A DNA stretch of 5,624 nt from an uncultured Sutterella sp. GTDB lineage: Bacteria > Pseudomonadota > Gammaproteobacteria > Burkholderiales > Burkholderiaceae_F. Location: contig CABUOH010000096.1 in the NCBI GenBank assembly GCA_902493085.1, positions 1 through 5,624 of the forward strand. Direction: 5' to 3'. Within the stretch, counting starts at the first letter, position 1, and each line of letters begins with the position of its first letter. Shown piece by piece: positions 1 to 5,542 of this stretch. The notes below the pieces were generated by a model. That model was not told the origin of the DNA. It did not search any database and saw nothing but the letters and a program-made list of their open reading frames with translations. A program made the translations under genes and the position numbers.

Positions 1-85
1 CGACAAGGTTGGCGGTGAGAAGATGGGCGAATTCAAGTCGCTCGACTCCTACATCTTCTCCGCCCAGATGCAGTACCTGTTCTAA
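1..85 (+). CDS. FadL/OmpP1-family outer-membrane protein, C-terminal end only
   Basis: Only the last 27 codons and the TAA stop (83-85) are in the window; the reading frame starts at base 2 and the gene is cut by the window edge, not broken. The tail reads GEFKSLDSYIFSAQMQYLF: alternating hydrophobic/polar residues ending in Phe, the usual last beta-strand of an outer-membrane barrel and its BAM recognition signal. It aligns without gaps to the end of the next gene (GKFRKLDAYIIGIQGQYRF), with 10 of 19 residues identical, so I infer it belongs to the same FadL-like family of channels for hydrophobic compounds. The family call is borrowed from that neighbour; the fragment alone would only support 'outer-membrane barrel protein'. 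Transcription ends at the terminator about 20 bp downstream. Confidence 0.75.
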   Translation, partial: DKVGGEKMGEFKSLDSYIFSAQMQYLF

Positions 86-102
86 GCTAGTCCTTCAGGA
101 TG

Positions 103-157
103 AAAAAAGCACCGTCGCCCCTCTCCAAGAGGGCATGGCGGTGCTTTTTGTCTTTTT
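103..157 (+). terminator. Intrinsic terminator after first FadL-like gene
   Basis: A-rich flank (103-108), then a stem GCACCG (109-114) pairing with CGGTGC (139-144). An inner stem, CCCTCT with AGAGGG, closes on a short loop. The A-run and the T-run TTTTT (145-149) extend the stem, and a second T-run follows at 152-156. It starts 17 bp after the stop of the upstream gene. The A and T flanks could also let it act on the minus strand, but no minus-strand gene is seen nearby. Confidence 0.9.
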
Positions 158-236
158 GAGACAGGATCATGCTGACGGATTACCCCGCTTTCAATCCGCC
201 TCTCCGTTGTGTTAGGGTGCACACCTCGTTCGGGAA

Positions 237-246
237 AATACGTATT
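237..246. repeat. 10-bp perfect palindrome upstream of FadL-like gene
   Basis: AATACGTATT is a perfect palindrome 57 bp before the TTG start of the next gene. A second small inverted repeat, GGTG-CA-CACC, lies at 216-225. Both sit where a promoter or operator would be expected between the upstream terminator and the gene. I could not find a convincing -35/-10 pair here; the best fragments (TTAGGG at 212, GAAAAT at 234) match the consensus poorly. An operator role is inference only. Confidence 0.3.
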
Positions 247-290
247 ACAGAAGCCCGAAAAGCGACATGGGTCGCGCACTCAATCCATCC

Positions 291-296
291 CAGGAG
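291..296 (+). promoter_or_regulatory. Ribosome binding site that sets a TTG start
   Basis: CAGGAG lies 6 nt before TTG at 303. It is the only good Shine-Dalgarno sequence near the start of the gene, and it falls inside the reading frame that the upstream ATG (267) would use. It therefore argues for TTG 303 rather than ATG 267. Confidence 0.75.
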
Positions 297-302
297 CAGA
301 TC

Positions 303-1553
303 TTGCATCAGAATTTCATCCGCGCCGCTGCCGCCGCTGCCGTGGCTGCCGCCTTCTCCTCTGCCGCCGTTGCCGGCGGCTTCCAGCTGACGGAGCAGTC
401 CGCCCTCGGCCTCGGCCGTGCCTACGCCGGCATGGGTGTCGACGGCACCGACGTCTCGGGCCTCTACTACAACCCCGCCACGATCACGCTCCATCAGGGC
501 ACGCAGGCGCAGTTCGGCTTCGTGGGCGTCGGCCTCAACCTCGACTACAACGCCCACAACGGCGGCCCCAACAGCGACGAAAACGGCCGCAAGAAGCCGG
601 AAGCCGTTCCCAACCTCTTCATCTCCCACCAGATCAACGACGTGACCTGGATCGGCTTTGGCTTCACGGTTCCGTTCGGTCTCTCCACCGAATACGGCGA
701 AGACTGGGCACAGGCTGGGGAAGGCACGGAAGCCAAGATCGAGGTCTATGACTTCAACCCGACCGTCGCCTGGAAGGTTTCCGATAAGTTCTCGCTCGGC
801 GCGGGCATCTCCTACCAGTACGTCAAGGCTGACCTTGGTTTTAACTGGTCAGCTTACCAAGCCGGCATGGCTCACACAAAGGTCTCCGGCGACGCCTGGG
901 GCTGGAACGTCGGCATGATGTGGACGCCCGTCGAAAACGTCCGCATCGGCGCCTCCTACCGTTCCGCCGTGGGGCATACGGTAGACGGCACGCTCAAGAC
1001 TGAAAGCAACATGATGCTTCCCAATGGGAATGGTGGATATTTCCCCTTGCCGACCACCACTATGAGCGCTCAAGTCTCCATGGACGCACCGGCCTGGGCC
1101 CTGCTTTCCGCCGCTTGGGACGTCAACGACTGGCTGAGCCTCTACGGCTCCATGCGTTGGGCCGACTGGTCGAGCTTCAAATCCCTGACGATTGAAACGC
1201 CATATACCCCGATCGAATCCAAGAAAAACTGGAAGGACACCTACCTCTACGCCATCGGCTACGATGCCCGCATCAACAGCTTCTGGACGCTGCGCGGCGG
1301 CATTGCGTATGAAACGTCCACGATCGACGACAAGTACACCCGCACCGGCACGATTCCCGACGCCGACCGCTGGTGGTTTGCGATCGGCTCCTCCTTCCAC
1401 TGGACGAAGGACTTCCAGACGGACGTGGGCTTTGCGCACCTGCACGGCGTGCATGAACGCAGCCTTTATGATTCCAAGACCCATGCTGAGCTCGGCAAGT
1501 TCCGCAAGCTCGATGCCTACATCATCGGCATTCAGGGCCAGTACCGGTTCTAA
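303..1553 (+). CDS. FadL/OmpP1-family outer-membrane transport protein
   Basis: Predicted 416-residue outer-membrane channel of the FadL family, which lets long-chain fatty acids and other hydrophobic compounds cross the outer membrane; the substrate here cannot be read from sequence. Residues 1-24 form a signal peptide: short n-region with R7, Ala-rich core, cleavage after AVA before GGFQLTEQS. The mature N-terminus has the family's plug/hatch signature, GFQLTEQSALGLGRAYAG followed by the conserved Asn-Pro-Ala at 57-59. The rest is barrel-like, with alternating residues and many Trp/Tyr, and ends in ...IIGIQGQYRF with the C-terminal Phe. The length is slightly below E. coli FadL (446). I chose TTG 303 because of the CAGGAG site 6 nt upstream and the clean signal peptide; ATG 267 has no good RBS and would add 12 polar residues in front. 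It is a tandem paralogue of the gene ending at 85. No terminator lies right behind it; the first is at 1762-1815. Confidence 0.9.
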   Translation: MHQNFIRAAAAAAVAAAFSSAAVAGGFQLTEQSALGLGRAYAGMGVDGTDVSGLYYNPATITLHQGTQAQFGFVGVGLNLDYNAHNGGPNSDENGRKKPEAVPNLFISHQINDVTWIGFGFTVPFGLSTEYGEDWAQAGEGTEAKIEVYDFNPTVAWKVSDKFSLGAGISYQYVKADLGFNWSAYQAGMAHTKVSGDAWGWNVGMMWTPVENVRIGASYRSAVGHTVDGTLKTESNMMLPNGNGGYFPLPTTTMSAQVSMDAPAWALLSAAWDVNDWLSLYGSMRWADWSSFKSLTIETPYTPIESKKNWKDTYLYAIGYDARINSFWTLRGGIAYETSTIDDKYTRTGTIPDADRWWFAIGSSFHWTKDFQTDVGFAHLHGVHERSLYDSKTHAELGKFRKLDAYIIGIQGQYRF

Positions 1554-1761
1554 AAACGCCTTTTGCAAGGATAATCAGCGCAGACCTCGTTGGATTCGCG
1601 CGTTAGGCCGTTACGGGCTCAAGACATTTGCGGACGTAGAAAAAGAAAAAGCAGCTCGAGGATGGAACATCGCTAAGGCATAATCTGATTTGTGCGTGGA
1701 ATTGCCCTTAATCCTGAATCAGCACACACTATCGGGGACGCAGGCTGAGCAAGTCCATAGT

Positions 1762-1815
1762 AATACCTCATCAACATAGGATTTGAGTATCCTACTGGTG
1801 GTGTTTTTTCTTTTT
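1762..1815 (+). terminator. Probable intrinsic terminator downstream of FadL-like gene
   Basis: TAGGAT (1777-1782) pairs with ATCCTA (1789-1794) around a 6-nt loop. AATACC (1762-1767) pairs with GGTGTT (1800-1805), counting one G-U pair, with an unpaired internal bulge between the two stems. A T6-C-T5 tract follows at once (1804-1815). It lies about 210 bp after the fadL-like stop, so it ends either a long 3' untranslated region or a separate small RNA. Confidence 0.65.
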
Positions 1816-1842
1816 GTTTTCCAGCGTCTCCGCTTTCATACT
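1814..1842 (+). promoter_or_regulatory. Weak sigma-70-like promoter candidate between the two terminators
   Basis: TTGTTT (1814-1819) and CATACT (1837-1842) are separated by 17 bp and match the consensus at 3 of 6 and 4 of 6 positions. Transcription would start near 1849 and run straight into the palindromes and the terminator at 1884-1921. The -35 element lies in the T-tract of the previous terminator, so the match may be chance. Confidence 0.2.
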
Positions 1843-1852
1843 AATCGTTGCG

Positions 1853-1883
1853 AAGGGCGGCATGCCGCCCTTACGGCATGCCG
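1853..1883. repeat. Overlapping palindromes: 20-bp palindrome and duplicated 10-bp palindrome
   Basis: AAGGGCGGCA is followed directly by its reverse complement TGCCGCCCTT (1853-1872), a perfect 20-bp palindrome. Its core CGGCATGCCG (1858-1867), itself palindromic, is repeated exactly at 1874-1883 after 6 bp. As RNA the segment can fold in two exclusive ways: an 8-bp stem with loop CATG (1853-1872), or a 10-bp stem with a 6-nt loop (1858-1883). The second fold ends one base before the terminator stem. As DNA it looks like a paired operator with centres 16 bp apart, or a REP-like intergenic unit. The function is unknown. Confidence 0.85.
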
Positions 1884-1921
1884 AATCCCGGCGTCTCTCA
1901 GGCGCCGGGATTTTCGTTTTT
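1884..1921 (+). terminator. Strong intrinsic terminator in the gap before mfd
   Basis: AATCCCGGCG (1884-1893) pairs perfectly with CGCCGGGATT (1903-1912) around a 9-nt loop, followed by TTCGTTTTT (1913-1921). The T-tract is on the + strand only, so it acts on rightward transcription. No gene lies between it and the previous terminator; it either backs that one up or ends a short RNA. A competing hairpin, GCCG (1880-1883) with CGGC (1889-1892), would break its left arm. Confidence 0.85.
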
Positions 1922-2000
1922 CCAGAAGGCGCACTTCAACCGGCGGCCCCTCTCGCCTCTGCCGTCCCCCGACGGCCTCTCCTGCGGCACCGTTGGAATA

Positions 2001-2009
2001 TGCTATCGT
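2001..2009 (+). promoter_or_regulatory. Candidate extended -10 promoter element for mfd
   Basis: TGCTATCGT fits the extended -10 form TG-N-TATNNT, 36 bp before the mfd ATG. There is no clear -35 hexamer at the right distance (CCTGCG at 1981-1986 is poor), which extended -10 promoters can tolerate. It lies downstream of both terminators, so mfd would need a promoter in this stretch (1922-2034). Confidence 0.35.
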
Positions 2010-2033
2010 CATTCCCGATTCGAAGCACCCAAC

Positions 2034-2037
2034 GGAG
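2034..2037 (+). promoter_or_regulatory. Ribosome binding site of mfd
   Basis: GGAG lies 7 nt before ATG 2045. The frame stays open further upstream to 1814, but that extension runs through a terminator T-tract and both palindromes and has no such site. ATG 2045 is therefore the start. Confidence 0.8.
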
Positions 2038-2044
2038 TTCACTC

Positions 2045-5000
2045 ATGTCTCAAAGCGCAATTCCCGACCTGATTTCCGAAGACATCTTCCGATTCGGGCC
2101 CGGCGACAAGTACGCGCTCACCATCGGCATCGCCGCCCCGGATGCGCTCGCGCTCGCCCAGATGGGCGAACAGTGCCGCGCACGCAATGAAAAGCTTCTC
2201 GTCATCTGCGCAGATCCGCTTGACGCCGTGAGGCTCGGACAGGAAATCCCCTGGTTTAGTCCGTCGATCGGCGTGAGAAGCCTTCCCGACTGGGAAACGC
2301 TTCCCTACGACGTGCTCTCGCCTCAGGAGGACATCGTCTCTGAGCGTCTCGAAACGCTCTACCGCATGACATCGGGCGCCAAGGGACTCGACGTTGTCAT
2401 CGCCTCTGCCGTCACGGCTGCCCAGCGCATGGCGCCGGTCGCCTACGTGGGTGCCAACACCTTCTTCTTTCGGCCGGGCGACAAGCTCTCCGTCGAGGGC
2501 TTTCGCGCCAATCTCGCGGCGGCAGGCTACGCCAACGTCAAGCAGGTGCTCGCCGCGGGCGAATTCGCAGTTCGCGGAAGCATCATCGACGTCTTTCCGA
2601 TGGGCTCCGACAAGCCCTTCCGACTCGACCTCTTTGACGACGAGATCGAATCGATCCGCTGGTTCGACGTCGAGACCCAGCGTTCCATGGAGGAAGTCAG
2701 CGAAATCCGTCTGCTGCCGGGGCATGAGTTTCCGGTGACGCCCGAAGCCGTCTCGGACTTCAGGCAGCGCTGGCGCACACGCTTTGCAGGCGACCCGGGC
2801 AAGAGCCTCGTCTATCGCGACATCGGCAACGGCGTGCTGCCGCCCGGCATCGAGTACTATCTGCCGCTCTTTTTCAAAGAGACGGCGACGCTTTCCGACT
2901 ATCTCCCAGCGGGCACGCGCGTGGTGCTCGCGGGCGACGTGCAGGCCGCGCTTGCGGGCTTCATGAAGGAGACGCTCTCCCGCCAGAGAATGCTCGAAGC
3001 GGATCCAGACCGTCCTGCAATGAAGCCCGAGGAGCTGTGGCTGAGCCCCGAAGCCTTCTTTACGAGCCTCTCGAAGTTCGCCCGCTTCACCTTCAAACGG
3101 AACGGCAATCCCGAGGACGCGATCGCCCTCAAGGGCGTGGCGGTCGACCGCAAGAGCCAGAATCCCGTCTCGAGCCTCATCGCCTTCACGACGACCGGCA
3201 AGGCGCGCGGACGCCGCACGCTCATCGCCGCGTCCTCCGTCGGCCGCATGGGCACGATGGGCGAACTCTTTCGCGCCTCCGGGCTTGACTTCACGGAGTA
3301 TGAGTCCTGGGCGGACTTCCTCGCGGGCGACGCCCCCGTGGGTCTTGCTGCGGCGCCCCTTTTTGCGGGCAACCTGATGGATGATCCCCAAACGGCCATT
3401 CTCACCGAAACGGAACTCTATGCCGCGAGTCCGAGGCGCTCGCGTCTTCGCCGCAACCGCCAGTCGACGAACATTGAAATGATTGTCCGAGACGTCTCCG
3501 AACTCAAGATCGGGGACGCGGTCGTGCATCTCGAGCACGGCATCGGCCGCTATCAAGGCCTCGTGCACATGGATACGCCCGACGGCGAAGCGGAACTTCT
3601 GCGAATCGACTACAAGAACGACGCCAAGCTCTTCGTGCCGATCGCGAACCTGCATCTCATCTCCCGCTACTCGGGCGCGGATCCGGAAAGCGCGCCGCTG
3701 CACGCGCTCGGCCGAGGCGACTGGGAAAAGGCGCGCAAGAAGGCGGCCGAACAGGTTCGCGACACGGCGGCCGAACTGCTGCACCTTTATGCGCTTCGCG
3801 AAACCCGCAAGGGCTTCGTCTTTCCCATCGACCCGAGCGACTACGAGGCTTTCTGCGAGGGTTTCGCCTTTGAGGAAACGCCCGACCAGGCGGCCGCCAT
3901 CGGCGCCGTCCTCAACGACATGACGACCGGCAAGACCATGGACCGCCTCGTCTGCGGCGACGTGGGCTTCGGCAAGACCGAGGTTGCGCTTCGGGCGGCC
4001 TTCGTGGCCGTCTCGGCCGGCAAGCAGGTGGCGGTGCTCTGCCCGACGACGCTCCTTGCCGAACAGCACGCCCAGACCTTCCGAGACCGTTTTGCGCCCT
4101 GGCCCGTGCGCGTGGCCGAACTCTCGCGCTTCAGAACGGGCAAGGAGACCGCCAAGGCCCTCGAAGGGATTGACGACGGCACGGTCGACATCGTGATCGG
4201 CACGCACAAGCTTCTCACCGGAAAGGTTTCCTTCAAGCGCCTCGGGCTCGTCATCATCGATGAAGAACACCGCTTCGGCGTTCGCCAGAAGGAGGCGCTC
4301 AGGAAGCTGCGCGCCGAGGTGGACGTTCTGACGCTCACCGCCACGCCGATTCCGCGCACGCTCTCGATGAGCCTTGAGGGCATACGCGACTTCTCCGTCA
4401 TCGCGACGGCGCCCGAGCGCCGCCTTGCGGTCAAGACCTTCGTGCATGCCGAAGAGTCCGGCCTCATTCGAGAGGCCGTCATCCGCGAACTGAAGCGCGG
4501 CGGCCAGGTCTACTTCCTCCACAACGAGGTGGAGACGATCGAAAACCGCCGCGAACAGCTCGCCGCCCTGATTCCCGAGGCGCGCATCGCCGTCGCGCAC
4601 GGACAGATGAGCGAGCGCGAGCTCGAGCACATCATGCGCGAGTTCTATCAGCAGCGCTACAACCTGCTGCTCTGCACGACCATCATCGAGACGGGCATCG
4701 ACGTGCCGACCGCCAACACGATCATCATGCAGCGCGCCGACAAGCTCGGCCTCGCGCAGCTCCATCAGCTGCGCGGCCGCGTCGGCCGAAGCCACCACCA
4801 GGCCTACGCCTATCTGCTCACGCCGCCCTCGGGCGCCGCAACGAAGCAGGCCCGGCAGCGTCTTGAGGCCATTCAGTCCCTCGAAGATCTCGGCAGCGGC
4901 TTTTATCTCGCCATGCACGACCTCGAGATTCGCGGCGCGGGCGAAGTGCTCGGCGAACACCAGTCGGGCGAAATCGCCGAGGTCGGGTTCGACCTCTACA

Positions 5001-5515
5001 GCCGCATGCTCGCCAACGCCGTCAAGGCCCTCAAGCGGGGCGAACTCCCCGACTTCACGGAGCCCCTCGTGCCGACCACGGAAATCTCGCTCCATGCGCC
5101 CGCCCTGCTGCCGAGCAGCTACGTTTCCGACGTCTCGCAGCGTCTCGGGTTCTACAAGGAGCTTTCGTCCGCCTCAACGCTCGAAGACATCATCCGCACG
5201 ACCGAGTCGCTCGCCGACCGCTACGGCAAGCTTCCCGAAGCCGCCCAGCGCCTGACGCAGATCCACAGGCTTCGCCTTCGCTGCGAGGCGCTCGGCATCC
5301 GCAAGATCGACTGCGCCGACACAGCGACCGTCATCACGTTCACGGCGCGTCCCTCCATCGAGCCGATGACGCTTATCCGCTTCCTGCAGTCGAGAAAGGA
5401 CGCGCGCATGCTCGGCCCCGACAAGCTCAGGATCGATGCGGGCGGAGCGACCCCCGAAAACCGACTCTCCCTCGTGCAGAGCGTCCTCTCGGCGCTTGAA
5501 GCGCAGGAACGATGA
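2045..5515 (+). CDS. mfd: Mfd, transcription-repair coupling factor
   Basis: 1156 residues, close to E. coli Mfd (1148). Mfd is a cytoplasmic ATP-driven DNA translocase that binds RNA polymerase stalled at a lesion, pushes it off and recruits UvrA for nucleotide excision repair. Visible domains: UvrB-like N-terminal module (about 1-350; LPDWETLPYD and GEFAVRG at 172-178); variable D3 region, then a basic linker (464-472); RNA-polymerase-interacting domain from about 484 (VVHLEHGIGRYQGL, 493-506); RecG-like motor with ETPDQ (611-615), Walker A GDVGFGKTE (638-646), PTTLLAEQH (667-675), DEEH box (739-742), TATPIPRTL (765-773), TTIIETGIDVP (878-888) and QLRGRVGRS (908-916); TRG translocation motif (LEIRGAGEVLG, 960-970); C-terminal D7 domain (about 1013-1156), which masks the UvrA-binding surface. 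No catalytic residue is missing. ATG 2045 is set by GGAG 7 nt upstream. The gene follows two terminators and runs into a CYTH gene 27 bp on. Confidence 0.98.
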   Translation: MSQSAIPDLISEDIFRFGPGDKYALTIGIAAPDALALAQMGEQCRARNEKLLVICADPLDAVRLGQEIPWFSPSIGVRSLPDWETLPYDVLSPQEDIVSERLETLYRMTSGAKGLDVVIASAVTAAQRMAPVAYVGANTFFFRPGDKLSVEGFRANLAAAGYANVKQVLAAGEFAVRGSIIDVFPMGSDKPFRLDLFDDEIESIRWFDVETQRSMEEVSEIRLLPGHEFPVTPEAVSDFRQRWRTRFAGDPGKSLVYRDIGNGVLPPGIEYYLPLFFKETATLSDYLPAGTRVVLAGDVQAALAGFMKETLSRQRMLEADPDRPAMKPEELWLSPEAFFTSLSKFARFTFKRNGNPEDAIALKGVAVDRKSQNPVSSLIAFTTTGKARGRRTLIAASSVGRMGTMGELFRASGLDFTEYESWADFLAGDAPVGLAAAPLFAGNLMDDPQTAILTETELYAASPRRSRLRRNRQSTNIEMIVRDVSELKIGDAVVHLEHGIGRYQGLVHMDTPDGEAELLRIDYKNDAKLFVPIANLHLISRYSGADPESAPLHALGRGDWEKARKKAAEQVRDTAAELLHLYALRETRKGFVFPIDPSDYEAFCEGFAFEETPDQAAAIGAVLNDMTTGKTMDRLVCGDVGFGKTEVALRAAFVAVSAGKQVAVLCPTTLLAEQHAQTFRDRFAPWPVRVAELSRFRTGKETAKALEGIDDGTVDIVIGTHKLLTGKVSFKRLGLVIIDEEHRFGVRQKEALRKLRAEVDVLTLTATPIPRTLSMSLEGIRDFSVIATAPERRLAVKTFVHAEESGLIREAVIRELKRGGQVYFLHNEVETIENRREQLAALIPEARIAVAHGQMSERELEHIMREFYQQRYNLLLCTTIIETGIDVPTANTIIMQRADKLGLAQLHQLRGRVGRSHHQAYAYLLTPPSGAATKQARQRLEAIQSLEDLGSGFYLAMHDLEIRGAGEVLGEHQSGEIAEVGFDLYSRMLANAVKALKRGELPDFTEPLVPTTEISLHAPALLPSSYVSDVSQRLGFYKELSSASTLEDIIRTTESLADRYGKLPEAAQRLTQIHRLRLRCEALGIRKIDCADTATVITFTARPSIEPMTLIRFLQSRKDARMLGPDKLRIDAGGATPENRLSLVQSVLSALEAQER

Positions 5516-5542
5516 GAATCCATTTTTTCCGGAGAACAACCC

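Larger units (their letters stand above)
1554..2044. other. 491-bp gap between FadL-like gene and mfd
   Basis: No complete gene is supported on either strand. In order it holds: a stretch that reads like the end of a protein but has no start (about 1561-1683); a -10-like CATAAT (1679-1684); an imperfect inverted repeat CTGATT/AATCAG (1685-1690 and 1717-1722); a terminator (1762-1815); two identical 10-bp palindromes (1858-1867 and 1874-1883); a second terminator (1884-1921); a GC hairpin, GCCGTC-CCCC-GACGGC (1961-1976); and the mfd promoter/RBS region. I looked for tRNA-like folds and insertion-sequence ends and saw none. Confidence 0.8.

Noticed and set aside
849..1568. Minus-strand open frame of 239 codons opposite the FadL-like gene
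   Set aside because: Same opposed-phase artefact of GC-rich codon use; it ends exactly at the first TCA codon of the FadL-like gene and has no recognisable protein features.
1555..1575. Terminator right after the FadL-like gene (CCTT-TTGC-AAGG)
   Set aside because: The stem has only 4 bp and no T-tract follows; it is too weak to call.
1684..1883. A tRNA or other classical RNA gene in the gap
   Set aside because: The hairpins are terminator-like or palindromic; I see no cloverleaf, T-loop GTTC-type motif or CCA end.
1853..1883. CRISPR repeats or insertion-sequence ends
   Set aside because: There are only two 10-bp copies 6 bp apart, no spacers of regular length, no transposase frame and no target-site duplication seen.
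1814..2044. N-terminal extension of Mfd by 77 codons
   Set aside because: It would translate through a terminator T-tract, the palindromes and a second terminator. ATG 2045 has a good RBS and gives the normal family length.
1783..2190. A small + strand frame starting with a hydrophobic run (MSILLVVFFLFVF)
   Set aside because: The hydrophobic residues come from reading the TTT-rich tail of the terminator; the rest is Arg-rich frame-shifted sequence running into mfd, with no RBS.
2039..5095. Minus-strand open frame of 1018 codons opposite mfd
   Set aside because: It is in the exactly opposed codon phase, where stops need TTA, CTA or TCA codons that mfd avoids. The translation is low-complexity, rich in Arg, Ala, Glu and His, and matches no family I know; mfd itself is unmistakable.
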